64,000 nucleotides of DNA, taken from assembly GCA_907163075.1 (NCBI GenBank), contig CAJQTY010000001.1, positions 2,728,001 through 2,792,000 on the forward strand, written 5' to 3'. The translations under genes and the position numbers were made by a program. The notes under the pieces are model-generated. The model saw nothing but the letters and a program-made list of their open reading frames with translations, searched no databases and was not told the DNA's origin. The stretch is from an uncultured Rhodocyclaceae bacterium. Its GTDB lineage: Bacteria > Pseudomonadota > Gammaproteobacteria > Burkholderiales > Rhodocyclaceae. This document shows positions 26,723 through 35,846 of this stretch, piece after piece; the stretch's first letter is position 1; every line of letters begins with the position of its first letter.

Positions 26723-27401
26723 TCAGGAGGCTCCAGATTGGCGACGCCATAGTGAGAGGCTTGTGTATATCGATTCTAATTTTTCCGTCGATGACAAGCT
26801 TCCACAAAATGCCGACCGCCTCAAGGCGGCGATCAGGATCGGAAAAGCTTGCTGCCAGCAATTTCGCGGGGGTGCTGATCTTGAGTTCATTCATTACGCG
26901 CACCAGGGTCTCACCGATGCAATCGTGATCGACGTAATCAATGAAGCCTCGTAGGAATTTGAACTGTTTCAGACGGGGGGCGCGGATTATTCGTTCGGTT
27001 GCGATACGAAATCGCCAACCGCGTTGCCGACACAAGAGCGCAGCACGTTGAAACCCCGGACGGAGTTCACCCCACTTTTTCCGAAGATCTGCGCGTGGTT
27101 TGATCTCATAGAGCACAGGGGAGAATATTCGATTATGCTTGTCAGGTTTGAATCGGCACAGAAAATCGGGCGTATAGCGGTTATGTTTGCCTTCCTTGAA
27201 TTTCAACCGAAGCGGTTGAGCGCCAACATAGCTCAGTTTTCGTGCAAAATCCGCGGCCTCGAGGAAGTCGCGTTCCATTGGGCCTTCGTAAGGAACAAGT
27301 CCAATGCCCGCCATGCTAACGTAACCGGTAATAAATCGTTGATTGGAGATGACGTTGCGAACACCGTTACGGCTAGTCGCGTCTATAACTGTAAAAGTCA
27401 T
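26715..27401 (-). CDS. TnsA-type endonuclease (TniC-like)
   Basis: 228 residues. YTPDFLCRF and LYEIKPRADLRKKW give the catalytic aspartate and the E-x-K pair of the TnsA restriction-like fold. It cuts the 5' strands so the element moves by cut and paste instead of replication. First gene of the operon, starting about 100 bp inside the transposon end, so its promoter must lie among the end repeats. Confidence 0.85.
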   Translation of the reverse strand: MTFTVIDATSRNGVRNVISNQRFITGYVSMAGIGLVPYEGPMERDFLEAADFARKLSYVGAQPLRLKFKEGKHNRYTPDFLCRFKPDKHNRIFSPVLYEIKPRADLRKKWGELRPGFQRAALLCRQRGWRFRIATERIIRAPRLKQFKFLRGFIDYVDHDCIGETLVRVMNELKISTPAKLLAASFSDPDRRLEAVGILWKLVIDGKIRIDIHKPLTMASPIWSLLNV

Positions 27402-27405
27402 ACTC

Positions 27406-27487
27406 AGTCCGCCTTATTAATGTTTTAGTCCGATAATAAGATGTATAGATTATTCAGAAATATGCCATATTTCGGGCACTTAGTCCG
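27406..27487. repeat. Transposon right-end repeats (putative TnsB sites)
   Basis: AGTCCG occurs at 27406, 27427 and 27482, each followed by an A/T-rich run; the last two share TTAGTCCGAT. Spaced repeats of this kind at the element border fit TnsB-binding sites. The comM reading frame resumes at about 27507. Confidence 0.6.
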
Positions 27488-27506
27488 ATTTTTAAATGGA
27501 AGTCTC

Positions 27507-28163
27507 AGCGGCAGTGTGCCGCGCCCGGGCGAGATTTCGCTCGCTCACCAGGGCGTTTTGTTCCTGGACGAACTGCCCGAATTCGACCGGCGCGTGCTCG
27601 AAGCGCTGCGCGAGCCGCTCGAAAGCGGCCGCATCCACATCTCGCGCGCGGCGCGGCAAGCCGATTTTCCGGCGCAGTTTCAGCTCATCGCGGCGATGAA
27701 CCCCTGTCCCTGCGGCTTTCTCGGCGCGACCAACGGCAAATGCCGGTGCACTCCCGACCAGGTGGCGCGCTACCGCGGCAAGCTCTCCGGCCCGCTGCTC
27801 GACCGCATCGATTTGCAGATCGAAGTCCCGTCGCTCCCGGCCGAAGCACTGCAACAGGCCGCCGATGGCGAGTCGTCGGCCACCGTGCGTGCCCGCGTGG
27901 CGGTGGCGCGCGAGCGCCAGCAGGAGCGCCAGGGCAAGCCGAACGCGCGTCTGGCGGGCAAGGAAATCGACCGCTTCTGCCCGCCCGACGCGGCCGGCGC
28001 CGCGCTGCTCAAACAGGCGCTGAGCCGCCTCAACCTCTCGGCCCGCGCTTACCACCGCGTGCTCCGGGTTGCCCGCAGCATCGCCGATCTGGCCGGCAGC
28101 GCGGCCATTGCCTCACAACACATCGCCGAAGCCGTGCAGTACCGCCGCTTCGCCAAGGACTGA
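27507..28163 (+). pseudogene. comM: comM 3' fragment (Mg-chelatase-like ATPase YifB/ComM)
   Basis: The frame resumes at SGSVPRPGEISLAHQGVLFL and runs 218 codons to TGA 28163. It keeps the Walker B segment GVLFLDELPEF, the FQLIAAMNPCPCGFLG sensor region and the Mg-chelatase C-terminal domain. The full protein has about 500 residues; the Walker A half must lie left of the island, outside the window. ComM is a hexameric helicase that promotes branch migration during natural transformation. The open frame reaches back into the transposon end (to 27441), so a short hybrid could be made, but it would lack ATP binding. Confidence 0.9.
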
Positions 28164-28164
28164 C

Positions 28165-29370
28165 TTGCCCACCACCCAGACAGTCAAGCCGCCGCGCGGC
28201 ATCGCGGTCCTGCTCGCCGCGATGTCGGCGCTCGGCCCCTTCTCGATCGACACTTACCTGCCGTCGTTCCAGGACATCGGCGAGAGCCTGCACGCGACGC
28301 CGATCGAGGTGCAGCAGACGCTGACCGCCTACCTGCTGCCATTCGCCATGATGGCCCTGTGGCACGGCGCGATTTCCGACGCGCTGGGGCGGCGACGGGT
28401 GCTGCTCGTCACCCTCGGGCTGTTCGGACTGTCGCTGTTCGGCTGCCTGTTCGCCACGCGCATCGAACATTTGTGGATACTGCGCGCCTTGCAGGGGATG
28501 TCGGCCGGGGCTGGCATCGTCATCAGCCGCGCCATCGTGCGCGACCTGTTCGACGGCGCGGCGGCGCAGCGTCTGATGTCGCACATCACCATGATGTTCG
28601 CCCTGGCGCCGGCTATCGCGCCGATGATCGGCGGCGGCCTGCAGACGTGGTTCGGCTGGCGCTCGGTATTCGCTTTCCTGGTCATGATGACTTTCGCGCT
28701 ATGGCTCGCCTGCTGGCGCGTGCTGCCGGAGACGCTGCCGCCGGAACGCCGGCAGCCGCTGCACCCCGGCTACCTGGCCAGAACCTACTGGAAGGTCATG
28801 GGTTCGCCGGCTTTCCTGACGGCCTGCGGCGGGCTGGCATTCAACTTCGCCGGGTTCTTCATCTACGTGATGTCGGCCCCGGTCTTCCTGATGCGCCACC
28901 TGGGCGTTCCCGAGACCGGTTTTCTCTGGCTGTTCGGTCCGGCCATGGCCGGCCTGATGTCCGGCGCCTGGCTGTCGGGGAGGCTGGCCGGCCGCGTCTC
29001 GATGAAGCGGACTGTCGTACTCGGCTACATGGTGATGGGCGTAGCGGCCGTCGGCAATATCGCGCTCAATGTATTGTTCCCGCCGGCGCTCCCGTGGAGC
29101 GTCATGCCGATCCTCGTGTACACCTTCGGCATGTCGCTGGCCATGCCCTGCCTGACGCTGATGGCCCTCGACCCCTTCCCCCAGCAGCGCGGACTGGCCG
29201 CCTCCTGCCAGATGTTCCTGCAATCCGCAGCTAACGGAGTGATTGCCGGCGTTCTCGCGCCGCTGCTCTGGGACTCGACGCGGACCATGGCCTTCGGCAT
29301 GGGTACCCTGATGCTGCTCGGCGCGGCATCGGTCTGGCTGCACCACCGGGTTTCCACGCACAAGCCCTGA
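28165..29370 (+). CDS. Bcr/CflA-family MFS drug exporter
   Basis: About 401 residues, twelve predicted membrane segments. SALGPFSIDTYLPSFQDIG at the start is the Bcr/CflA signature, and DALGRRRVLLVTLGLF is the loop 2-3 MFS motif A. The best start is TTG 28165, one base after the comM stop, which places MPTTQTVKPPRG before the first helix; no good ATG exists before residue 20. Substrate unknown. Confidence 0.8.
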   Translation: MPTTQTVKPPRGIAVLLAAMSALGPFSIDTYLPSFQDIGESLHATPIEVQQTLTAYLLPFAMMALWHGAISDALGRRRVLLVTLGLFGLSLFGCLFATRIEHLWILRALQGMSAGAGIVISRAIVRDLFDGAAAQRLMSHITMMFALAPAIAPMIGGGLQTWFGWRSVFAFLVMMTFALWLACWRVLPETLPPERRQPLHPGYLARTYWKVMGSPAFLTACGGLAFNFAGFFIYVMSAPVFLMRHLGVPETGFLWLFGPAMAGLMSGAWLSGRLAGRVSMKRTVVLGYMVMGVAAVGNIALNVLFPPALPWSVMPILVYTFGMSLAMPCLTLMALDPFPQQRGLAASCQMFLQSAANGVIAGVLAPLLWDSTRTMAFGMGTLMLLGAASVWLHHRVSTHKP

Positions 29371-29491
29371 GTCCGGCGCGAAGCGGGGCCGCGGGCGGGG
29401 ACATTTGGCCCGTATCCCGCCGGGCGAACCCCATTGGCATTCAATTTGCGCTACAGTCACCGGTCAGCGCCTTACTTATAATTACACGTAC

Positions 29492-30664
29492 ATGCATCCA
29501 TATTCGACTTCCCTCGTCCATCGGCCGCCCCGGTGGCGTGCCGGCCGATGGCTTGCCATCGTGGCCGTCACCATGTTCGCCGGCTGCGCCGGGAACGTTG
29601 TGCAACAGGGTGCCGTGCCGTTGCGCCCGGCCGATGTGCGCGCCCGGATTGTCAGCCTGCTGCCCGACACAACGGCCGACCGCCCGGGCTGGGCCGTCGA
29701 TATCTACGCCGCGTTTGCCGCGCTGGGGATCGACCCGAGCCTCCCGAACATCTGCGCGGCGTTGGCCGTGACGGAACAGGAATCGACCTTTCGCGCCGAC
29801 CCGTTGGTGCCGAACCTCGGCCGTATCGCCTGGGAGGAAATCGACCGTCGGGCCGAGCGGCTGGGCGTCCCCGCGTTCGCGGCGCGCCTGGCGCTCAAGA
29901 TTTCGTCGCCGAACGGGAAGAGCTACAGCGAACGCATCGACACGGTGAAGACGGAGCGGGAACTGAGCGAGATTTTCGAAGACTTCATCGGCATGGTGCC
30001 GATGGGACAGCGCCTGTTCGCCGACCGGAACCCGGTACGCACCGGCGGCGCGATGCAGGTCAGCATCGCCTTTGCCGAAAGGCACGCGCAGGAGCATCCC
30101 TATCCCTACACGGTGACCGGCTCGATTCGCCGCGAGGTGTTCACCCGCCGCGGCGGCATGTATTTCGGCATCGCCCACCTGCTCGGCTATCCGGCCGCCT
30201 ACGACAAACCGATCTACCGCTTCGCCGATTTCAACGCCGGCCGCTACGCCAGTCGCAACGCGGCGTTCCAGAACGCCGTGAGCCTCGCTTCGGGCATTCC
30301 GCTCGATCTCGACGGGGATCTTGTCCGCCTGGGCGACGATGATCCGGGCAAGGCGGGTAGCACCGAACTGGCGGTGCGTTCGCTCGGGAGATCGCTCGGC
30401 ATCGGCGACGAAGCGATTCGTCGTGCGCTCCGGCAGGGCGACAGCCCGGAGTTCGAGCGTAGCGATCTTTACGCAGGACTGTTCGAACTGGCCGAAAGGA
30501 CCGAACGGCGGCCGCTGCCGCGCGCCCTGATGCCGAAAATCACGCTGCACGGGCCGAAGATCACGCGCAAGCTGACCACCGAATGGTTCGCCAGCCGGGT
30601 CGATGAACGGTACCGGCGATGCCTCGCGCGCGCCGCCGCTCCGGTCGCGCCGGAAAGAATGTAG
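29492..30664 (+). CDS. DUF1615 family lipoprotein
   Basis: About 390 residues. A signal peptide with lipobox FAGC at residues 28-31 predicts attachment to the outer membrane. The middle region holds CAALAVTEQESTFRADPLV and GGAMQVSIAFAERHA, which resemble a lysozyme-like/transglycosylase fold with a possible catalytic glutamate in TEQES, as in DUF1615 proteins. It stands alone, about 120 bp after the exporter gene. Confidence 0.75.
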   Translation: MHPYSTSLVHRPPRWRAGRWLAIVAVTMFAGCAGNVVQQGAVPLRPADVRARIVSLLPDTTADRPGWAVDIYAAFAALGIDPSLPNICAALAVTEQESTFRADPLVPNLGRIAWEEIDRRAERLGVPAFAARLALKISSPNGKSYSERIDTVKTERELSEIFEDFIGMVPMGQRLFADRNPVRTGGAMQVSIAFAERHAQEHPYPYTVTGSIRREVFTRRGGMYFGIAHLLGYPAAYDKPIYRFADFNAGRYASRNAAFQNAVSLASGIPLDLDGDLVRLGDDDPGKAGSTELAVRSLGRSLGIGDEAIRRALRQGDSPEFERSDLYAGLFELAERTERRPLPRALMPKITLHGPKITRKLTTEWFASRVDERYRRCLARAAAPVAPERM

Positions 30665-30740
30665 AGTGTTGTTTCATGGAATGGCGGAGAATCGGCATCG
30701 CTTGACAATGCAAGCCTCAGGAACGCTTCAGGAGAACGTC

Positions 30741-31244
30741 ATGTATTCACTGCAGGATCAGGATTTAACCCCGGAACAGGTAATTCAACTGACCAGCACG
30801 ATGATTTCCGTAGCCAAGGCGAACGGGGTAGATCCCGCGGAAACCGTACTGATCCGCGAATTCTACGAAAACGCCCGCAGCGAAGACATGCCGCCGACCG
30901 ACGCCATGCTGGAAAGCCAGGCCGAGAGTCAATTCAACTTCGACGCACTGGCTGGTGGCTCGCCGGAATTTGCCGATGCGCTGGTCTATATGGGGCTCAT
31001 GACCGCTTACGCCGACGGCAGCCTCAGCCAGGAGGAACGCGGCCTCGTCAAATCGATTGCCAAAGCGACAGGAATGGATGACGAACTGCTGGCCAAACAC
31101 CTGTCCCGGGTACACGACGAGGCGGTCCGCTCCCTCTCGCACTTGCCGGATTCGGGATTGAAAGACAGTGTGCTTGCCGAATCGCCCAGGCAATCCCGGT
31201 CCATTCCCGTTGCAGCGGAGCTTTTCCCCGACGCGCACAAATGA
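30741..31244 (+). CDS. TerB-like acidic protein
   Basis: 167 residues, strongly alpha-helical and acidic. MGLMTAYADGSLSQEERGLV near residue 85-105 matches the TerB/DjlA pattern of helices with an acidic ADG-x-x-xxE loop that may bind metal. GGAGA is 6 bases before the ATG. The last three codons and the stop lie inside a stray tmRNA copy on the other strand, so the C-terminus may be shorter than the original. The role is unknown. Confidence 0.6.
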   Translation: MYSLQDQDLTPEQVIQLTSTMISVAKANGVDPAETVLIREFYENARSEDMPPTDAMLESQAESQFNFDALAGGSPEFADALVYMGLMTAYADGSLSQEERGLVKSIAKATGMDDELLAKHLSRVHDEAVRSLSHLPDSGLKDSVLAESPRQSRSIPVAAELFPDAHK

Positions 31245-31348
31245 CGACGGGGACCGAAGTCCCCGCCGGCTTTTCTTTGGTAACAAGGCTCAAGCAGCCT
31301 CGGCACAGGCCTTGAGCGGCCAGCGCGAAACGCTCATCGTTGGCGTTA
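31236..31348 (-). pseudogene. Partial copy of the tmRNA gene (tag to downstream hairpin)
   Basis: About 112 bases on the minus strand match ssrA positions 53209-53321 with only about three differences. The copy includes the tag codons, but its tag stop TAA has become CAA. The tRNA-like parts are absent, so it cannot act as tmRNA. Duplicated pieces of ssrA are usually left by integrating elements that use the gene as attachment site. The copy is inverted relative to ssrA. Coordinates are good to one or two bases. Confidence 0.8.
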
Positions 31349-31782
31349 AACCGAACTTCGGCCCCTGAACTGTCCAGGACCCGGATCTGGCGAGGGTTGT
31401 GGCCGTTTTTTTTGACATACATGTACCCATGTAGCTGAAACTTTTATGTTTCGCGAGTGTAGTGTTGGACGCTGTCTGGAACTCATACCAACCGCCGGTA
31501 GGGCGGAAAAGCGCAGCGCCTTCCGCCGTCCGAGCGCCATTCGGCGGATAACGCTACGCTCATCCGCCCTACAAAGCCGAACCGGCGCAGCTTTCAAACA
31601 GGCGCCATCAAGATCGCATCACTACACAAGCCGCCCCGATGCGCGGCGGACCGACGCGGCGTGAGTCATCCGGCAAATTGCCGCCAGCATGACACTCGTT
31701 GGGTGGCCCGGGCGCACGTCCCGGTTTTCGCCCGATCGCCCGGCAATCGCCGTAGAATGAAACATTAAGCGATCAGAACCTG
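31349..31782. other. Gene-free stretch with a dispersed repeat
   Basis: No gene is supported between the tmRNA copy and narX. The middle is the inverted repeat described at 31462-31633. The last 110 bp may hold the narX promoter, but I see no convincing boxes. Confidence 0.5.
31462..31633. repeat. Dispersed REPIN-like repeat, copy 1
   Basis: GTAGGGCGGA at about 31498 and TCCGCCCTAC at about 31563 form an inverted pair. The flanks, from GTGTTGGACGCTGTCTGGA to ATCGCATCACTACA, recur at 61290-61458. The inner AAAGCGCAGCGCCTTCCG also occurs at 57694-57786. Together these are mosaic members of a palindromic intergenic family. Confidence 0.7.
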
Positions 31783-33708
31783 GTGATGACAGCCAACAAG
31801 CAATGGAGTCTGGGCGCCAAACTGGCCTTGCTCGGCGCGCCTTTTTTGCTGCTCGTGTTGCTGTCGACTGCGGCGACGCTGTGGGTGTCGTGGCAGCTCG
31901 ACGGCGGCGCCGCGGCGGTCAATGAAGCCGGCCGCATGCGGATGCAGGCCTACCGGATGTCGTTCTCGGTCGGCCTTGTGCAGACCGGTGCGGTCCCGGC
32001 GCAGCAGATCGAGGAATTCGATCAAAGCATCTCGATACTGCGTACCGGCGACCCCGAGCGCCCGCTCTTCGTCCCGTGGGACAGTAATGTGCGCGAGAAA
32101 TTCGAGACCGTCGCGCGCGACTGGTCCGGCTACCGCGCGCGCTGGCTCGATGGCCGGCCGGCACAGCCGGCCGAACGGCTGGCCGAGGAAACCGGCGCTT
32201 TCGTCGCGGACATCGACGCGCTGGTGGTTGCCATCGAATCGCACATGGCCCGGTGGACCGCCGTGCTCTACCTGCTGCAGGTTTCCGTATTGACCCTGGC
32301 CATACTGGTCGCGGTGATACTGGTCTACACCGGGTACGTTTTTGTCCTGGAGCCGGTCGGCCAGCTCAAGCAGGCCATCGAAAAAATTCAGCAGGGCAAT
32401 TTCGACGCACGGGTGGAACATCTCACCAGCGACGAGTTCGGCACTCTGGCCCAGGGCTTCAACGGCATGGCCGAGAACCTGCAGCACATGTATCGCCACC
32501 TGGAACACAAGGTGGCCGAAAAAACCGGCGAGCTTGAGGAAAAGAACGAGCGTCTGGAAGGTCTCTACGAAGTGACCGCGCTGGTCGCCAATTCGACGGC
32601 GCTCGACGATCTGGCGCAAGGCTTCGTCAAGAGCGTGGCACGCATCGCCCGGGCCGATGGCGTCACCATCCGCTGGTCGGACCAGGACAACCAGCGCTAC
32701 CTGATGCTCGCCGCCCAGGGCATGCCGCAGGCGCTGGTCGATGCCGAGCAATGCATCGAAAAGGGCGGCTGCTATTGCGGGGCGGTCAGCGCGGAACCGG
32801 GCTTGCGCGTCATTCCGATCCAGGCCGATCAAACGCTTTCACAACTGTCGTGCGCCCGCGCCGGCTTCAAGACCGTGATCAACATCCCGGTCCGTCTGCA
32901 TGAGCGCCTGATGGGCGAAGTCGATCTCTTCTTCAATGCCCGCGTCAGCCCGACGCCGGCGCTGCGCTCGCTGCTCGAGGCACTCGGCAGCCACCTGGCC
33001 AGCGCCATGGAGAACCTGCGCCTGAATGCGCTGGAAAAGGAAGCCGCGGTGGCGCAGGAGCGCCTCTATCTCGCCCGCGAACTGCACGATTCCATCGCCC
33101 AGTCGCTGGCGTTCACGAAAATCCAGGTGCAGCTGATGCGCGACGCCGTGCGCTCGGGCAATTCAGCCGAGATTCAGTCGGTCCTAGAAGAGATCGAGAT
33201 CGGCGTGCGCGAAAGCTACGGCGACGTGCGCGAACTGCTGATCCATTTCCGCACGCGAACGAACGCCGAGGATATCGAACCGGCGCTGGTCACGACCTTG
33301 CGGAAATTCGAGCACCAGAGCGGCGTAGGAACATCGTTTTCGATTCAGGGACAGGGCATGCCGCTTTCTCCCGACCTCCAGATACAGGTACTGCACATCA
33401 TCCAGGAGGCGCTCTCGAACGTGCGCAAGCACGCCCACGCCACGCAGGTCGGTCTTGACGTCCGGCAGCAGCCGGCATGGCGTTTCGCGGTCAGCGACAA
33501 CGGTGTCGGCTTCGACTTCGCCGGCGATCAGCCCGACGAAACCCACGTCGGTCTGCGCATCATGAAGGAGCGGGCCCAGCGCATCGGTGCCGAGCTGGAC
33601 GTAATCTCGGCACCGGGCCAGGGCACTTCGGTCGTTCTCACCCTGCCGCCGCATGCCCAACCGATGGCTCAGGTGGTGGTGCCGCCGGCGGAAAGTGTCA
33701 CGGCATGA
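31783..33708 (+). CDS. narX: Nitrate/nitrite sensor histidine kinase NarX
   Basis: 641 residues. A membrane segment (15-37) is followed by the ligand-binding helix NEAGRMRMQAYRMSF, the P-box of NarX/NarQ, then a second membrane segment (about 160-185), HAMP, a cysteine cluster (CIEKGGCYCG and LSCARAG, about 325-365), the HisKA_3 box LARELHDSIAQSLAF near 430 and a C-terminal ATPase with DNGVGFDFAG. It senses nitrate or nitrite in the periplasm and phosphorylates NarL. The start is GTG 31783 or the next codon, ATG 31786. The stop overlaps narL. Confidence 0.9.
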   Translation: MMTANKQWSLGAKLALLGAPFLLLVLLSTAATLWVSWQLDGGAAAVNEAGRMRMQAYRMSFSVGLVQTGAVPAQQIEEFDQSISILRTGDPERPLFVPWDSNVREKFETVARDWSGYRARWLDGRPAQPAERLAEETGAFVADIDALVVAIESHMARWTAVLYLLQVSVLTLAILVAVILVYTGYVFVLEPVGQLKQAIEKIQQGNFDARVEHLTSDEFGTLAQGFNGMAENLQHMYRHLEHKVAEKTGELEEKNERLEGLYEVTALVANSTALDDLAQGFVKSVARIARADGVTIRWSDQDNQRYLMLAAQGMPQALVDAEQCIEKGGCYCGAVSAEPGLRVIPIQADQTLSQLSCARAGFKTVINIPVRLHERLMGEVDLFFNARVSPTPALRSLLEALGSHLASAMENLRLNALEKEAAVAQERLYLARELHDSIAQSLAFTKIQVQLMRDAVRSGNSAEIQSVLEEIEIGVRESYGDVRELLIHFRTRTNAEDIEPALVTTLRKFEHQSGVGTSFSIQGQGMPLSPDLQIQVLHIIQEALSNVRKHAHATQVGLDVRQQPAWRFAVSDNGVGFDFAGDQPDETHVGLRIMKERAQRIGAELDVISAPGQGTSVVLTLPPHAQPMAQVVVPPAESVTA

Positions 33709-34412
33709 GCAGCGTCGCCCCGATTCGCATCCTGGTGGTCGATGACCACACGCTCTTTCGCCGCGGCCTGACGGCGCTCCTGTCGCGCGACCCGCAGGTG
33801 CAGGTCGTCGGCGACGCCGCCGACGCCGGACAGGCGCTGCGCCGGGCGCAGCAGCTGCAGCCCGACATCATCCTGCTCGACAACCACCTGCCGGGGGTCA
33901 ACGGGGTGGATGCCTTGCCGGCGCTGCGCGAGGCGGCGCCCGGCGCCCGCATCCTGATACTGACAGTCAGCGAGGACGAAACCGACCTTGCCGCCGCCTT
34001 GCGTGGCGGCGCCATCGGCTATCTGCTGAAAACGATGGAAGGCGATGCCTTGATCACCGCCATCCAGCGCGCCATGCGCGGCGACAGCGTCATCGCCCCG
34101 GAGATGATGAGCAAGCTGGTGGCCGCCTATCGCGGAGCGGTCACGGAAGCCGCCGCCGGCGAGGCGGCCAGCGCTCGCGCCGAACCGGCGCCGGCGGAGT
34201 CGGCAGCGCAGGCCGCGATCGCCAGCCTGTCGCCGCGCGAACTCGACATCCTGCGCGGCATCGCGGGCGGAGCCAGCAACAAGGAAATCGCGCGTGCGCA
34301 CGGGATCGCCGAGACGACCGTCAAAATCCATGTGCAGCACATCCTGCGCAAACTCGACGTCAGCTCGCGTGTGCACGCGGCGGTTATCGCATCCGAGAAC
34401 GGTCTGCTTTGA
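33705..34412 (+). CDS. narL: Nitrate/nitrite response regulator NarL
   Basis: 235 residues. The receiver domain starts IRILVVDDHTLFRRGLTALL with the phosphoacceptor in IILLDNHLPGVNG; a linker rich in Ala and Glu (about 150-168) leads to a LuxR-type HTH (LSPRELDILRGIAGGASNKE and ETTVKIHVQHILRKL). Its ATG overlaps the narX stop (ATGA). It probably controls the narK-narG operon just downstream. Confidence 0.9.
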   Translation: MSSVAPIRILVVDDHTLFRRGLTALLSRDPQVQVVGDAADAGQALRRAQQLQPDIILLDNHLPGVNGVDALPALREAAPGARILILTVSEDETDLAAALRGGAIGYLLKTMEGDALITAIQRAMRGDSVIAPEMMSKLVAAYRGAVTEAAAGEAASARAEPAPAESAAQAAIASLSPRELDILRGIAGGASNKEIARAHGIAETTVKIHVQHILRKLDVSSRVHAAVIASENGLL

Positions 34413-34575
34413 TCTGCGGCAAGAAAATTCGATGAAAACCCCGTCCTAGTTCCACGGAACGATGGCGCTGGCGTGCGGGGTAGTTCCATTTGCCCTGCCG
34501 GGTGCTCCTTCAGGAGGATGCCGGAGCGGGACAGTCTCCCCTAAATTGGGGTCATGCAAACGAGAGGTTTTTGAC

Positions 34576-35823
34576 ATGACTAAAAAGGGGCAGGCGCTCT
34601 CCGTTCTCTTTGTCAGCACGCTCGCCTTCACGGTGTGCTTCATGGTCTGGATGATGTTCGGTGTGATCGGCATCCCGATCAAAAAGGCACTGGGCCTGAA
34701 CGCGACAGAGTTCGGGCTGCTTACGGCGACACCGGTGCTGACCGGTTCCCTGATTCGCGTGCCGCTCGGCATCTGGACCGACAAATACGGCGGGCGCATC
34801 GTCATGGCGACGCTGATGGCGCTGACGATCCCGGCCATCTGGATGATGAGCTATGCCACCGCCTACTGGCATTTCCTGGTCATTGGCCTCTTTGTCGGCC
34901 TCGCCGGAGGTTCCTTCTCGGTCGGCACGCCCTACGTGGCGCGCTGGTTTCCGAGGCATCAGCAGGGCTTCGCCATGGGCATCTACGGCGCCGGCAACTC
35001 GGGGGCGGCGGTCAACAAGTTTCTCGCTCCGGCCCTCGTCGTGGCCTTCGGCTGGACCATGGTGCCGATGGTCTACGCCGGTGTCATGACGGCGATGGTC
35101 ATCATCTTCTGGCTGTTCAGCCACAGCGACCCGGATCACCACGTGGCGCACCGGATCAGATTCATTGACCAGCTCAAAGCGCTCAAGGACCCGCGGGTGC
35201 TCAAGTACTGCCAGTTCTACAGCATCGTCTTTGGCGGCTACGTCGCCTTGTCGCTGTGGATGGTGCAGTACTACGTCGGCGAATTCGGGCTCGACATCCG
35301 TACCGCCGCGCTGCTCGCCGCCTGCTTCTCGCTGCCGGGCGGCGTGCTGCGCGCCGTTGGCGGCTGGATGTCCGACAAATGGGGTGCGCACAGCGTCACC
35401 TGGTGGGTGATGTGGGTGAGCTGGATATGCCTCTTCCTGCTCAGTTATCCGCAGACCGATCTGACGATCGCCACCACCAGCGGCCCGGTGACCTTCCATA
35501 TCGGCCTCAACGTGTACCTGTTCACCATCCTGATGTTCATTCTGGGCATCGCCTTCGCCTTCGGCAAGGCCAGCGTCTTCAAGTACATCAGCGACGACTA
35601 TCCGGCCAACATCGGCACTATCAGCGGCATCGTCGGCCTTGCCGGCGGCCTCGGCGGTTTTGTCCTGCCGATCATGTTCGGCGGCCTCATGGATCTGACC
35701 GGAATGCGCTCCAGCGCCTTCATGCTGATGTACGGCGTCGTCTGGGTGTCGCTGATCTGGATGTACTGGACCGAGGTTCGCCGCGGCGAACTGATGGGCC
35801 ATCACGCCAAGCCACAGAATTGA
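34576..35823 (+). CDS. narK1: Nitrate transporter NarK1 (proton symporter type)
   Basis: 415 residues with twelve membrane segments. SVGTPYVARWFPRHQQGFAM and GIYGAGNSGAAVNKF carry the nitrate-binding arginine and the first nitrate signature; IGTISGIVGLAGGLGGFVL is the second. GAGAGG lies 9 bases before the ATG. It brings nitrate in for NarG. The upstream 160 bp hold the operon promoter; TTGATCTGCGGCAA at 34409 is only a weak FNR-type box. A 23-bp gap separates it from narK2. Confidence 0.85.
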   Translation: MTKKGQALSVLFVSTLAFTVCFMVWMMFGVIGIPIKKALGLNATEFGLLTATPVLTGSLIRVPLGIWTDKYGGRIVMATLMALTIPAIWMMSYATAYWHFLVIGLFVGLAGGSFSVGTPYVARWFPRHQQGFAMGIYGAGNSGAAVNKFLAPALVVAFGWTMVPMVYAGVMTAMVIIFWLFSHSDPDHHVAHRIRFIDQLKALKDPRVLKYCQFYSIVFGGYVALSLWMVQYYVGEFGLDIRTAALLAACFSLPGGVLRAVGGWMSDKWGAHSVTWWVMWVSWICLFLLSYPQTDLTIATTSGPVTFHIGLNVYLFTILMFILGIAFAFGKASVFKYISDDYPANIGTISGIVGLAGGLGGFVLPIMFGGLMDLTGMRSSAFMLMYGVVWVSLIWMYWTEVRRGELMGHHAKPQN

Positions 35824-35846
35824 TTTCAACCTCGCAAAGGCACTCC

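Larger units (their letters stand above)
1..27506. mobile_element. Tn7-like (Tn6022/AbaR-type) island inserted in comM, right-hand part
   Basis: Five overlapping genes on the minus strand (TnsA-, TnsB-, TnsC-, TniQ- and zinc-ribbon-type) lie directly beside the 3' part of comM, which resumes at about 27507. The known Tn6022/AbaR family targets comM and has this gene order, with the TnsA-like gene next to the comM junction. Three AGTCCG-type repeats at the right border fit TnsB binding sites. Everything to the left is mobile remnants and defence-like cargo of lower GC than the core. The left end is not in the window, so the full size, the 5-bp target duplication and whether all of the cargo belongs to one element cannot be read. 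The exact right end is uncertain within about 20 bp. Confidence 0.75.

Noticed and set aside
31048-31422. Open frame containing NANDERFALAAQG
   Set aside because: It is a reading of the stray tmRNA copy and the reverse of the TerB-like gene; no family or ribosome site supports it.
34409-34422. Possible FNR/ANR box TTGATCTGCGGCAA before narK1
   Set aside because: Only one half fits TTGAT-N4-ATCAA, and it overlaps the narL stop; too weak to list as a site.
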